Below are positions 16,787 through 26,743 of a stretch of 64,000 bases of DNA, in pieces. The stretch spans positions 1,322,501 through 1,386,500 of the forward strand of contig NZ_MUBG01000001.1 in the NCBI RefSeq assembly GCF_002022415.1, given 5' to 3'. The first letter of the stretch is position 1, and each line of letters opens with the position of its first letter. The position numbers and the translations under genes were made by a program. The notes beneath the pieces are model-generated. The model worked only from the letters and a program-made list of their open reading frames with translations, searched no databases and was not told where the DNA came from. The DNA is from Bartonella sp. WD12.1. Lineage in GTDB: Bacteria; Pseudomonadota; Alphaproteobacteria; Rhizobiales; Rhizobiaceae.

Positions 16787-18250
16787 TCACCGCAAACCAG
16801 CAGATTTTAACGCCACATCAAATCCGGTTATATGTGACCAGTTAGCCCCTTTAGGAATCCGTAGCTTGAAGCGATAAAACCGCGCCCTTACGCGACAACG
16901 AACTTGACCTGTATGAGAAGAAGGCTGCCGTTCTGGAAACCAAATAATTTTTTCCTCGATCGACTGGCGCAAACGCATCCCCACAGATACATAAAATTCT
17001 GTGCTATTAACCTGGGGCACAATATTGCTGACACGAGTCATTATGCCATTTGTTTGTCCCATTTCTTGCGATGTCACCACACATGCCATTGGTTCACCAG
17101 AAAATGACCCAAGTCTCCCCTGTTGATCAAACGCACCAAGGACAGGCGCTTCATTTTGCCAAACTTTACTATCAAGAGAAAATGGCAAATCATCCAAACT
17201 ACAAGAAACCCGATCAAGCCCTTCCAAACTGTACCCAGCAGAGAAAATAGGCAAAATCATTGCAATATTAACAGTCGCCACAGACCACTTTTGCAGGCCC
17301 CAATCATAAATCAGCAAGGTGCGTTCTTGCGTGTTCTCATCAAGATCAATCATCCAATAAACACGCGTATAAACACCATCAATCGCAGACCACAAAATAG
17401 GCAGACTACTTTGATTGATTCTTGTAATCATAGTCCGATCGACTTTTTCAAAGCCAATGGGTGTAATGTGTCCATCAATAGTAATTTGGTAAAATCCACC
17501 CTCATCAATAAAGAAAGCAAGATCACCCCGACACACAATCGATTCAGAAGTCTTTGCACCTCGTTTATCGTGGATTTTTTGAAAACTAAAGATAATCTTG
17601 GATCCAGGAATAAAGGACCCAGCATAAATAGCCGAGCGCATAAAGATTAGTGGATTAGTCGTCTCTGTTGCCCCTTGCACATATCCACCATCAGGAAAAT
17701 CTTGATAATCGCAACTTTTTTTACCTACAGTCCAAAATTCTGCATCATTTAACCCAGACCAATGCACACGTCGGGGGTGTTCAGTTAATTTCATCAAACA
17801 AACAAAATCACCCCAAACACGAACGATCCCAGCTTGTGGCGGGTTACCCCCTAAATCTCTAAAAGTTTCATCATGATCAATATCAATGACCTGTGGTTTA
17901 TCATTGGCATTAACAGCAATGACATAATCACCAAACAAAGCAAATGACCAAGGCGCATCGACATTAGCAAAATAACTCTTGCCCTTTTGGCTAATATCTT
18001 TCCACTGCATGCTTGTATTATCGAGAAGGTAGATTTTTTGTTCCGTCCCAATAATAATAGACACACCATTTTTTGTCCTCACAGCAATAGCGCCTAAAAT
18101 TGTATCAGGACAAGACTGAGACAAAGGGCTAAAGCTTGGCATAGGAATATAAGACCCATCAGCAGGTAACACATTGATGAGCTCATCAGTAAAAAGACCA
18201 TTAATATCAGCAATATCAGGTCTATATTCAGCAACTGAAAAAAAAGCCAT
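16787..18250 (-). CDS. phage tail hub/stabilisation protein (beta-propeller-like)
   Basis: 487 residues, rich in short beta strands with repeated pattern (for example GVSIIIGTEQKIYLLDN, SFALFGDYVIAVNANDKPQV, ADLAFF-type segments). This is typical of podovirus tail hub or packaged-DNA stabilisation proteins (P22 gp10-like position). No catalytic motif. Position just after the head-tail adaptor supports the role. Start ATG at 18250 follows a 100-base gap. Confidence 0.7.
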   Translation of the reverse strand: MAFFSVAEYRPDIADINGLFTDELINVLPADGSYIPMPSFSPLSQSCPDTILGAIAVRTKNGVSIIIGTEQKIYLLDNTSMQWKDISQKGKSYFANVDAPWSFALFGDYVIAVNANDKPQVIDIDHDETFRDLGGNPPQAGIVRVWGDFVCLMKLTEHPRRVHWSGLNDAEFWTVGKKSCDYQDFPDGGYVQGATETTNPLIFMRSAIYAGSFIPGSKIIFSFQKIHDKRGAKTSESIVCRGDLAFFIDEGGFYQITIDGHITPIGFEKVDRTMITRINQSSLPILWSAIDGVYTRVYWMIDLDENTQERTLLIYDWGLQKWSVATVNIAMILPIFSAGYSLEGLDRVSCSLDDLPFSLDSKVWQNEAPVLGAFDQQGRLGSFSGEPMACVVTSQEMGQTNGIMTRVSNIVPQVNSTEFYVSVGMRLRQSIEEKIIWFPERQPSSHTGQVRCRVRARFYRFKLRIPKGANWSHITGFDVALKSAGLR

Positions 18251-18352
18251 TTAAAACCCCATAAACCCAATCATCTAAAACCCACAATCCCTAACCCCAC
18301 AGTCATCAAAACTCTTGCCAAGCACTTAAAACCAAGTACTTAAACCAAGGAC

Positions 18353-19072
18353 CTAAAATCCTGTTGGCACAATTTGTGAGCAACCCTTTCGACGCGATGT
18401 TTCATAACGCAAGATCTGAAGCTGTTCTTGAAAATCGCCCAAAGAAACAGCAGCACATTCAGGATCTTTGAGAATATTTTTGTAAAGTTCATATTTTGCC
18501 CGCGCTTTAATGAAATCAAAGGCATGAACAAGCCAAGGATGATCTTCCCCCTCCATATCCCCTTCAACAAAACGCAAAGAACTATAGGAAAGACGAACTG
18601 TTCCAACAGTTTCAGGCGTCGGGAAGAGACCTATTTTGCGCTGACAATAAGTATAAAAAACAGGTATCCCCTGCGGTGGGTTGGACCCATAATCTTTTTG
18701 CAACATCTTAGCAGTTTTATAGATAAGTTGTGTTCGTGTTGCACCACCATGTTCTAAAAACACACCTTCAAGAGCCCCTACTGTCTTAATTAAGCTCTCC
18801 ACCGTCTTAATCGAAACATCGTCTTTGTGCCCATACCACGTTTGCCCACTTTGTGTTTTGAAAGTCACCTCTTTGTGTTCATTAAAGAAAAAAGGCTCCC
18901 GTTCACATATGCGCAAAGCAGCACAAATGGAATCATAAATTTGAACACAATATTCACCCGTTGTATCATCAATCTCATCTTGAATAAGCTCAACCATGCG
19001 AGAAAAAGTTGTTGCACAACCTGATTTGAAATCAAAAGGATGAGTATCGACAGCTGGAATAGTCATTGGCAT
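18353..19072 (-). CDS. phage head-tail adaptor protein (gp4-like)
   Basis: 239 residues from the ATG at 19072 (AAAGAGA upstream); the frame continues to 19111 without better signals. A helical N-terminus (TFSRMVELIQDEIDDTT) and an SICAALRICEREPFFF segment followed by FKTQSGQTWYG are characteristic of adaptor proteins that dock under the portal of P22/N4-type heads. Then come LFPTPETVGTVRLSY and a helical C-terminus. Its position between capsid and hub genes agrees. Confidence 0.75.
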   Translation of the reverse strand: MPMTIPAVDTHPFDFKSGCATTFSRMVELIQDEIDDTTGEYCVQIYDSICAALRICEREPFFFNEHKEVTFKTQSGQTWYGHKDDVSIKTVESLIKTVGALEGVFLEHGGATRTQLIYKTAKMLQKDYGSNPPQGIPVFYTYCQRKIGLFPTPETVGTVRLSYSSLRFVEGDMEGEDHPWLVHAFDFIKARAKYELYKNILKDPECAAVSLGDFQEQLQILRYETSRRKGCSQIVPTGF

Positions 19073-19308
19073 AAACAATCTCTTTATACGTGTTATCTTC
19101 TCCCCCAACAAAATGCTCTGCTGGGAAAGAACATGTCAAAAACGCCCTTAAAAGTACCCAAATAGGTGTATAAGCGCGCCCTCACTTCAAAAAGCCTCTC
19201 AATAGGTGCGCCTTCACCTTTCAAATAGGTGTAAAACCAGCCCCATAAGGCCACTTTAAAGACGCACCCCAAGCTTTAAGTTAAAGCACTAAGCTAACCT
19301 TAAAACCA

Positions 19309-20427
19309 TCAAACAGGTTCTGAATAAGTTGAGATAACAATCGTCCCAAAATCCTGTTTTCCTTGAGAGCTTCCTGGCAACTGAAATACAGGTTTTTTCA
19401 TCCCAATAATCGTTTTGGCAGCCACACCAAACTCACGTTCATAGTCAAAGAGCTCTTCCACCAATTTATAGCGTGTAGCCCCACGGTCTTTACCAAAAGC
19501 GATAACAGCACTTTGTGCCCCAAGCAAAACAGCACGGCGTGTATTCTTAACATAATTATTATTTAAAACTGTCTCCACACCTTCAGTCACATGTGCAGCT
19601 TCACGCAAAATAACCCCATTATACATACCAAGTGACCCATTATAGATAGGGTTCTTCATGCGACTTCCACTATAGATCGCTTTGGTAATATCAAGCCACT
19701 GACCAGGCTCTGTATTGGTACGCAATTGTGTTACTTGTGTTGGGTGAAGATACATCACATAAACACTTTCTCCATCAACACGCACCGGTCTAATTTTTGG
19801 CATAGCAAGCTTAGCACGCTCCACTGCTTGATCGATCAATTTCAGATCAAATACATCCTCTTCTTCCAGATCCTCATCTTTCTCTTTCCCATTAGGACGT
19901 ATGATGCGTTTACTTGTTGGAGCCGTTGGCTTGTTAAACCCATAATGGACAGGTTTTAGCTTAAACTCTTGTCCTTCAAAGTCTATCTTTTCTGCCGAAT
20001 ACCCACACACCTGAATGAAGAACATCATGCTTAAACGATCAGCATACCAATCAACCAAAGCATTTTTAGCTTCTGCACGCAAATTATATAAAACACGTTG
20101 CTGATCGATTGTTCCTTCATTTCTAACACGCACAGCATGAGAAAGTTCATTAATAACCAAGCGATCGTTGGTAAATTTCAAGGCCTCTTCTTTGCCTTCA
20201 AGTTCCTCCCCTTCACTAACACCTTCACCACGCAAATGCATACGCAAACCAAAGGTAATGGAATCTCCGTTTGCTTTAGTGGTCTCATCTTTCAACTGTA
20301 TGATGCTATTGGAATCTCTCCCAATTAATGGAGCGATAGAAGTCGCCTTTGAAATTTCCCCATTAAGTAATTTGGACCATGCTTTTACAGTCAATGCGTT
20401 ATTGACGTCGATACTAGTTACAGCCAT
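19309..20427 (-). CDS. major capsid protein, N4 gp56-like family (DUF4043)
   Basis: 372 residues. Recognised by TVKAWSKLLNGEISKATSI at the start, then GDSITFGLRMHLRGEG with the conserved VRNEGTIDQQRVLYNLR segment. VYVMYLHPTQVTQLRTN, the MYNGVILREA segment and ARRAVLLGAQ-type regions follow. This is the HK97-fold capsid of podovirus/N4-like elements and, in Bartonella, of the GTA. The 235-base stretch downstream (19073-19308) has four short AATAGGTG-type repeats and no gene. Two small hairpins lie upstream at 20461-20509. Confidence 0.88.
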   Translation of the reverse strand: MAVTSIDVNNALTVKAWSKLLNGEISKATSIAPLIGRDSNSIIQLKDETTKANGDSITFGLRMHLRGEGVSEGEELEGKEEALKFTNDRLVINELSHAVRVRNEGTIDQQRVLYNLRAEAKNALVDWYADRLSMMFFIQVCGYSAEKIDFEGQEFKLKPVHYGFNKPTAPTSKRIIRPNGKEKDEDLEEEDVFDLKLIDQAVERAKLAMPKIRPVRVDGESVYVMYLHPTQVTQLRTNTEPGQWLDITKAIYSGSRMKNPIYNGSLGMYNGVILREAAHVTEGVETVLNNNYVKNTRRAVLLGAQSAVIAFGKDRGATRYKLVEELFDYEREFGVAAKTIIGMKKPVFQLPGSSQGKQDFGTIVISTYSEPV

Positions 20428-20458
20428 TATTTCCTCTTATATATAGTCTTGATTAAAA

Positions 20459-20509
20459 ATCCGGCTAAAAGCCGGTTGCCGAGTGTTCCCTCCTATCTGA
20501 TAATCAGAT
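20459..20509. promoter_or_regulatory. two short inverted repeats between scaffold and capsid genes
   Basis: CCGGC-TAAAA-GCCGG (20461-20475) and ATCTGA-TAA-TCAGAT (20495-20509) are perfect small palindromes. They lie in the 150-base gap between the scaffold stop and capsid start, both of which run leftward. Neither has a T-tract in the leftward direction. They may be processing or binding sites that raise capsid expression relative to scaffold, but that is inference. Confidence 0.4.
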
Positions 20510-20577
20510 GACTGATAACCAGAACAGCGGTCACTTAATGATGCGTTGTGTTTTTTGGCAGATTTCTACCTCTCTTT

Positions 20578-21441
20578 TTAAAGATCCACATCGCCCATTA
20601 AACGATTAAAAGCAGTTTTATTGTTGGGATCATCGATCCAAGTACTAAACTCTGCCTCAGACATTTTGTCGAGCATTTCCAAAGACATAGGTCCTTTTGG
20701 ATTCAAACCATTATAAGCAGAAAGTGTACGTGCAGAATTTTGTCTTTCCTGCACATGCTCAACAGTGTTTTGCATAGGAGCAACAATGTTAACAGTGTTG
20801 CCTTGTTTGTTTGTATACCCCATATTCTGCGCAATAGAGTAGATCACTTGTGCAGGGTTTTGCTTGTTTTGCGCACAATCACGCAAGATTTGCTTCAACT
20901 CATTACCGATTAATGTATCAATAACTTTGGGATTGGCTCTCTCAGGATAGAGAGAAGCGCAAGAAGCCAGCTGTTTTGCGCGCATATCATAAACAAAATC
21001 AGCAGCTTGATCAAAATCATGATGCTTGTGCTTAATAGTCGCAACAGATTGATTAAAAAAGGAACGCAGTTTCTCTGCCTCTGAGGGAACAGAGGTGTTT
21101 TGGTTGTCTTGCGCCTGCGCCAATTCTTGTTGCGCCAATTCCTGTTGTGCCTGACCTGATTGCGCCTGATCCAATCGTGTTTGACCTGGTTGTGCCTGAT
21201 CTTGCTGTGTTTGAGTTTTTTTCCCCAGCCATTGTACATAACCCATAAAATCTGCATTGGGGTCTGGCGGCAATTCATCTCCCTGAAGTCCTGGTGCTTC
21301 TTGAGAAACTTCACCCTTTTGAGAATTTTCATCAAAAGGTACGCTTTTGTTTTCCCCTATCACTCCACCCTCTCCATTTTCTTGAAGAGAATCTTGTACG
21401 AGTTGGTTTTGCTCTTCTGGCGTTAATATTTCTTCATCCAT
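20578..21441 (-). CDS. putative phage scaffolding protein
   Basis: 287 residues, acidic and Gln-rich, without cysteine-rich or enzymatic motifs. The first 35% is disordered (EILTPEEQNQLVQDSLQENG). A short run of near-repeats follows (QAQPGQTRLDQAQSGQAQQ, then ELAQQELAQAQD). The C-terminal half is helical. Size, acidity and position directly between portal and capsid genes are those of scaffolding proteins, which guide procapsid assembly and then leave. No sequence family recognised with certainty. Confidence 0.72.
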   Translation of the reverse strand: MDEEILTPEEQNQLVQDSLQENGEGGVIGENKSVPFDENSQKGEVSQEAPGLQGDELPPDPNADFMGYVQWLGKKTQTQQDQAQPGQTRLDQAQSGQAQQELAQQELAQAQDNQNTSVPSEAEKLRSFFNQSVATIKHKHHDFDQAADFVYDMRAKQLASCASLYPERANPKVIDTLIGNELKQILRDCAQNKQNPAQVIYSIAQNMGYTNKQGNTVNIVAPMQNTVEHVQERQNSARTLSAYNGLNPKGPMSLEMLDKMSEAEFSTWIDDPNNKTAFNRLMGDVDL

Positions 21442-21944
21442 TGTGCTAACCTTCTTTCTTCAATAATGCTTACTTCTCAAACAATGCTCGCTTCTCAAAC
21501 AACGCTTACTTCTCAGGCAATGCTTACTTCTCAAACATTCTTCTTTTCAGACAATAAGATATGCCTCTGCCTTCCCCTATCGCTTCACTCTCTCCACTTA
21601 TCTTTCAAGAAAATCCCGCATGCGCTTTTCCTCATCCCCCAGCCGCAATAGCTTCTTCATCCCTCAGCCACAACGCCTCCTCATCCACTGTCCTTAATCC
21701 ACTGTGCCTAGCTCTCTCCCCACACAGCCTCCTGCAAGCAAAATCCTCTCCCAAGCAATAGCTTCTCCCAGACAATCAGCCTTCCTTCCTCCATTAAAAC
21801 AACACTTCTTCACCTTTCAGCCACAACACTTCCTCACCCAATGTGCCCCTCCCCTTTAAGGCAACATCTTTCTTCTCAACAAAGCTTCACTCCATCACCC
21901 CCAACCAAGAAAATAAGGGGCAATGAAGATATATTCCTTACCCT
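21442..21944. repeat. 503-base gap with four tandem 18-bp repeats, then C-rich spacer
   Basis: From 21468 to 21539 there are four head-to-tail 18-bp units of the type GCTTACTTCTCAAACAAT with one to three differences. The remaining 400 bases are C-rich and G-poor on the + strand, like the long spacers elsewhere, and contain no supported gene. It separates the scaffold gene from the portal gene inside an otherwise compact cluster. Confidence 0.7.
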
Positions 21945-23783
21945 TTAGGAAGTTTGTTGTGCATTTTGCACCATATGTAAAAGAGCTTGGATCGCTTGCT
22001 TTGTCTCTTGTGCACTCCCATTTTGCGCTCCAACTTGTTGATCACTTTGCAATTGCTCCTGCTGCTGCCCAGCTTTTGTAGCAATTTTGTGAATAAGCGA
22101 TGCCGGCAAAGGTGAATAGCGCAATAAATCGAGCATAATATCTGGTGTTGCAAAATTTTGCATCAAAGGAAGCAATTGTGTAATCACAGCAAAGGTGCGC
22201 TCTTTTTCATTAGGGCTTGTTGGGGCATCATCCACCACAATATCATATTCCAAACTCGTAATGACTTCCCGTGTCAGCGGAACATACTGAGCATTTTCTT
22301 CCCCAGCAATGCGCACCAATCGCCCATCAGAAAGATAATTTTGAATAAGATAAAGAATAATTTTTCCCTGTCGCTGTCGATAACGTCGCAAACAATCAAA
22401 GAAGGATGCCAACAAATTAAGCGATGATTGGCGGCGTTGTTCTTCAAGAACACCCGGCTGGTTTACCGCACGTGTTCCAACAAATTCCGCAGACAATCCT
22501 GTAACTTGAGAAATAGCCCCCTTTGCTTCATTAAAAAGCTGGAAAAAGCCATTGGGAAATTGCCCAGCAGGTTTTGGCTGTATTCTTCCACCAGCCAAAG
22601 CGCCACTTTTAAGCCACGTAATACTATCCGCCCTTGCCCAGCTTTCCATAGCTTGGCGATCGTCATCAAAAGCATCTCGTTCAGCCATAACCCCACCTTT
22701 GGATTGGCTATTGAGCAAATGCATCACTTGACTAAAATACTTATTAGCCCACCGTTGTGGATCTTTTGCAGGCTTTACAATCCCGTAAAAATGTCGACTG
22801 AATTTATCAAAATAGCCCGTAATACACTCCCACCCCAATTGATTGGATGGCACCAATGGCTTATCAGGAGCTTCAAGCAATCTTTTACCTAAAAACGTAC
22901 GTTTAACAACTTTTTTCGTCAATCTTGTTGCTTGGATATGCGGATTATTTTTGCGCAAAAGTTGAAAATCTTCCTCAGAATAATCAATATATTGCCCAGT
23001 TTCCAAGTTGAGAACTTTATAATAAACCTCACGTTCAAACCACCGACATTCAGCCAGCGTCACCATTGTGCGCTCATGATAGCTAAATTCATCGTCGATT
23101 GCATCTCCATAACTTTGTGCACCACTTCTACCTGAGCGTGTTGAAACAAGGTGGTGTGCCCAATCGGCATGCAGATCACTCCAATGAACATCGGGAAACA
23201 TTTCTTGCGCAATCTCTAAAGGCTTTTCATCGATATACCATAGGCGCTGCGCATCAATAAGATTAGGCTTAACAGCACTTGCATCCCATACCATTTTCAT
23301 AGGATCCAAGCGCGCAATGACAGGTTTTCCATTAGGGTCATCTTCATAATCAAGCCGCGTATCAGTCCAACCCATTCCACAAATAATGGCATCTTGAAAA
23401 GCGTCAGAATCTTCATATTCTCCATCCGCCTCATCACGAAACCATTCAGCCGCTCCCGTTAAAATCTGATTGGCCAGAGCTGCTCCTGGTTGCCGAGGAA
23501 TAAATTGAACCTGTCGTTTATTGTTGCGCTCAGCCCCAATCACAGCATTTACCAAAGGAGCAATGCGGTTAAAAGTCATCACAGGTCTATTGTGTTCTCG
23601 CAATACAGCAAGATCTTGCTCATTCCATTGGCGCCCATTGTAAAAATCATAATCTTCTTGAGCGTTTTTTCTCCACTGTTCGACATGCGCAATATCTTCC
23701 TGATACCAGGTAACAAGCTTTTTAAACAGTGCCTGATGTTGGATCGTCTCGATCGGATCGATTAAAGATGTCTGTTGGTCCAT
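21945..23783 (-). CDS. phage/GTA portal protein (P22-like)
   Basis: 612 residues from the ATG at 23783; the frame extends to 23831. Recognised by YNGRQWNEQDLAVLREHNRP and TFNRIAPLVNAVIGAERNNK near the N-terminus, the RDEADGEYEDSDAFQDAIIC segment, and the SQVTGLSAEFVGTRAVNQPG segment. This is the P22-like portal family, the dodecameric ring through which DNA is packaged and ejected. The C-terminal 70 residues are Gln/Ala-rich and probably coiled (the barrel). It lies downstream of the large terminase, as expected for the packaging motor. Confidence 0.9.
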   Translation of the reverse strand: MDQQTSLIDPIETIQHQALFKKLVTWYQEDIAHVEQWRKNAQEDYDFYNGRQWNEQDLAVLREHNRPVMTFNRIAPLVNAVIGAERNNKRQVQFIPRQPGAALANQILTGAAEWFRDEADGEYEDSDAFQDAIICGMGWTDTRLDYEDDPNGKPVIARLDPMKMVWDASAVKPNLIDAQRLWYIDEKPLEIAQEMFPDVHWSDLHADWAHHLVSTRSGRSGAQSYGDAIDDEFSYHERTMVTLAECRWFEREVYYKVLNLETGQYIDYSEEDFQLLRKNNPHIQATRLTKKVVKRTFLGKRLLEAPDKPLVPSNQLGWECITGYFDKFSRHFYGIVKPAKDPQRWANKYFSQVMHLLNSQSKGGVMAERDAFDDDRQAMESWARADSITWLKSGALAGGRIQPKPAGQFPNGFFQLFNEAKGAISQVTGLSAEFVGTRAVNQPGVLEEQRRQSSLNLLASFFDCLRRYRQRQGKIILYLIQNYLSDGRLVRIAGEENAQYVPLTREVITSLEYDIVVDDAPTSPNEKERTFAVITQLLPLMQNFATPDIMLDLLRYSPLPASLIHKIATKAGQQQEQLQSDQQVGAQNGSAQETKQAIQALLHMVQNAQQTS

Positions 23784-24025
23784 TAAAAAATCACCCATAA
23801 TGTTAAAAACCATCCACGATGGTAAATTCATCTACAATGTGCAAAACCCCGCACAAACCTTAACCCCTCACAAATTCAATCCTCGTCTTCACGGTTTTTC
23901 CCCTTCGTGGTCTTCACCCCCCTCATATCATTCAAAACACCCATGTGCTTCAAAACACCTATAAGCTTAAAAAGCCACCCAATACATCCACGAACCCTCA
24001 TATCTTCAATTCCTCTCTCATAACC

Positions 24026-24411
24026 TCAACTCTTCTCCCGGCCTCAATTTCCCACGAACCCAAATCCCGCCTTCACAGTTATCTCCCCTCACAAACCCAA
24101 ATCTCACCTTCACGGTTACTCCCCTCGCAGCATCCTCATCCCTCTTACAAACCTTCAACCCTTCATACACCTCAAAACACCCATGAAGCCCCCCCAAGAG
24201 CCCCCATAAGCCACACAATACATCCATAAAACCCCTCAGAACCTCAACTCTTCTCCCGGCCTCAATTTCCCACGAGCCCAAATCATGCCTTCACAGTTAT
24301 CCCCCTCACAAACTCAAATCTCACCTTCACGGTTACTCCCCTCGCGGCGTTCTCATCCCTCTTACAAACCTTCAACCCTTCATACGCCTCAAAACACCCA
24401 TGAAGCCCCTC
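24026..24411. repeat. two direct copies of a roughly 170-bp C-rich sequence in the terminase-portal gap
   Basis: The segments at about 24026-24192 and 24243-24411 are near-identical. Both begin CCTCAACTCTTCTCCCGGCC and both contain TCCCTCTTACAAACCTTCAA. The whole 23784-24444 gap is C-rich and G-poor on the + strand and carries no supported gene on either strand. Long frames here result from the lack of G-containing stop codons. Confidence 0.8.
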
Positions 24412-24444
24412 AAATCACCCATGCGTTTCAAAGAATCCATGCGC

Positions 24445-25770
24445 TCAAAAAGCCATCCACGAAGTTGAAGAACTCTGAGAAGAACGATAAACATTTTTTC
24501 GCGGTCGAATATTGGGCTGTTCATAAGCAACACACATCAACCCAAAACTATCAGCCCCATGGCTTGCCCAATCATGTTCAGCACCCAAACCAATATTACG
24601 CTGTTCGTCGCGTTTTTCATGGTACCACGCAAGCGCTTTTCGTCCTGCTGTTGTTGTATCACGATTAAACCATATAGCTGGAAATAAACGCCTTACAGCC
24701 TCGATACGCATTTTGACAGCACCCACGCCTTGGTTTGGAATAATTTTGGTCTGAAAACCAGCGTGTTGGAGAGCACTTTCAAAACTAACATTACAAACGC
24801 GATCTTTTGTCGCCCCATCATGGGGCAAAACCATTAAAGCCTTGTCATATCCCCTTTGGCACATCCATCCAATATGCTCGGATAAAGGCTGCCCTTGTGC
24901 TTCATAATAATCGAGAACACGGATCTCGCGCCCAATAAATTGCGCAACCCATAAAGCTGTCGCATCAGCCTTTGCTCCCGTTCCACCAATATCCCAAAAG
25001 ATCTTGATCTGAATGAGCGGGTCACGCGGCACATGAGTAATGCGTCCTTCCTGCTCAGCCTCAAGCAATAATTTTTGATAATATGCCCCTTGCACAGCCT
25101 GTAAATATTCTCCTTCCCAAATATGATTGTACTGCTCAGGCCTTTGCGTAAAATCAGCTTTCCTGGCACGATTGAGCCTCTCAGGAAATTGAGGATTATC
25201 CTTCCAATTGATTTCAGCTCCCTTGATATGAGGGTCTTTCACAGTACGAAATCGCTTTTCAACAGGGGCATTCTCGCGTAAAGGGTTCCACGTAACCCAT
25301 AATTCACAATGCCAATTTTCCCCTTCTTCTCGCAAAGTTGGAATCAATGTTTGCCAAGCAGCCTCAGTAACAGGCTCAGCCTCATCAACCCAGCAAAGCA
25401 GAATGCGCCCCATTGATTTAATGCTTGCAATATTGCGATCTAAACCAGCAAATGCATAAACAATACGTCCATCTTTTGATCTAACGTATTTATCACCGAT
25501 CTCATAATAGTCTCTCAAAAAACTGTAGGATTCGATAGCACGTTTAATTTCTTCTAGCGAACTTTCATTCAGCGAATTTTGGAACTGTCTTGCACATAAA
25601 ATAATGCCTCTCTCCCCTGCCTTCCCATGCCGATATCCAACCACAGCCGACATTAGGGCAAAAGAACGTGTTTTACCAGATCCACGTCCTCCCCAAGCAG
25701 CACGCACATCAGCCTGACCAGAAAAAACAGGAATCAATTTCGGAATAAGAGCAATTTGAACAGTTGTCAT
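24445..25770 (-). CDS. phage/GTA terminase large subunit
   Basis: 441 residues. Walker A is AAWGGRGSGKTRSFAL near residue 28 and Walker B is RILLCWVDEAEPVTEAAW near residue 125. TWNPLRENAPV follows, and the nuclease half has IKIFWDIGGTGAKADATALW with the first metal-binding Asp and MVLPHDGATKD with a later one. It cuts and translocates DNA into the prohead; in BaGTA it packages random chromosomal fragments. It ends with RSSQSSSTSWMAF. The assignment is firm; GTA versus prophage function is inferred from the genus. Confidence 0.93.
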   Translation of the reverse strand: MTTVQIALIPKLIPVFSGQADVRAAWGGRGSGKTRSFALMSAVVGYRHGKAGERGIILCARQFQNSLNESSLEEIKRAIESYSFLRDYYEIGDKYVRSKDGRIVYAFAGLDRNIASIKSMGRILLCWVDEAEPVTEAAWQTLIPTLREEGENWHCELWVTWNPLRENAPVEKRFRTVKDPHIKGAEINWKDNPQFPERLNRARKADFTQRPEQYNHIWEGEYLQAVQGAYYQKLLLEAEQEGRITHVPRDPLIQIKIFWDIGGTGAKADATALWVAQFIGREIRVLDYYEAQGQPLSEHIGWMCQRGYDKALMVLPHDGATKDRVCNVSFESALQHAGFQTKIIPNQGVGAVKMRIEAVRRLFPAIWFNRDTTTAGRKALAWYHEKRDEQRNIGLGAEHDWASHGADSFGLMCVAYEQPNIRPRKNVYRSSQSSSTSWMAF

Positions 25771-25877
25771 TACGAGATATCACTGTAACATCATAAGAAT
25801 AAGCCAACCCCACAGCAGATCAAGCACAGTACCATTCCATCCCCCCATGAGGGCCTCATGAGGGCACAGCCCTCCTC

Positions 25878-26215
25878 ACCACATGGCCTTCCTCACTATG
25901 CCACGCTGCCCCTCTCAACCGCACACAGGTTTCCTCCACCACGCACAAACCCTCACCAACTACACAAAACTTCCCCCGTCATGGTGAGCGTCCTCACCAC
26001 ACAAGGTTCTCTCCTCACCACACAAAACTTTTCACCGCACAGACCTTCACCAGTCACACAAGACCCTCACCAACCACATCAGAGCCTTTTCGCTACTACA
26101 CGGTTTTTCCTCACCACATGGCCTTCCTCACTATGCCACGCTACCCCTCTTAACCGCACACAGGTTTCCTCCACCACGCACAAACCCTCACCAACTACAC
26201 AAAACTTCCCCCCGC
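25878..26215. repeat. two direct copies of a roughly 100-bp C-rich sequence upstream of terL
   Basis: The segments at about 25878-25978 and 26113-26215 are almost identical: both have CCACATGGCCTTCCTCACTA and CACCAACTACACAAAACTTC, with a period of about 235 bp. The gap 25771-26413 is C/A-rich, G-poor on the + strand and has no supported gene. It lies between the large terminase gene and the small upstream gene of the cluster. Confidence 0.78.
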
Positions 26216-26413
26216 CACGCGAGCTCTCTTCACTAAACCCACTCTCCACTGCAAGCCAATCAAACTGGCTGCACCGAAAAATCACTGCCCCACCATCAAC
26301 CAAGAGCTCCACATAAAAAAACAGAACTTAGTGTTAAAATGCACAAGAAACTGAACACAAACCCACGACCAACAAAAACACCCACAACCAACAGAGAAAA
26401 AATTTTTAGAATG

Positions 26414-26743
26414 TCATACATCGAAAACAGATGTCTTACGATCATCCGTTATTTCAGCCTTAGGAGCTACCGGCACAATTTCAACACGCGACACTGTTTT
26501 AACATCACTCCCTCCTTCTCCACTTACTTGCAAAGGCAAAACCTTTGCCAAAAGCGAGAAAAAAGACACCGGATTATTAATCGCATGATATTCAAGATAA
26601 GACACCAAGCCATCATGACCATAGTGATCTCCTGCTTGCGTAGCAGCCGCCAAAAGAGCATCTTTGAGTAATTTTGTGTTTTTATTCAATGAGCCTTTAG
26701 GCCGCCCTCTTCCACGCACAGGCACACACTGTTGGTTTGTCAC
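26414..26743 (-). CDS. putative small terminase/DNA-binding phage protein
   Basis: 109 residues with a GTG start at 26743 and AAGGA 8 bases upstream. The N-terminus RGRGRPKGSLNKNTKLLKDA is an AT-hook-like, Arg/Gly/Lys-rich DNA-binding motif that opens many phage small-terminase-like proteins. A helical segment (LLAAATQAGDHYGHDGLVSY) and a VSFFSLLAKVLPLQV motif follow. It is the first gene of the leftward cluster, directly upstream of terL, supporting a DNA-recognition role. In a GTA, which packages without sequence specificity, this subunit may be altered. Confidence 0.65.
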   Translation of the reverse strand: MTNQQCVPVRGRGRPKGSLNKNTKLLKDALLAAATQAGDHYGHDGLVSYLEYHAINNPVSFFSLLAKVLPLQVSGEGGSDVKTVSRVEIVPVAPKAEITDDRKTSVFDV

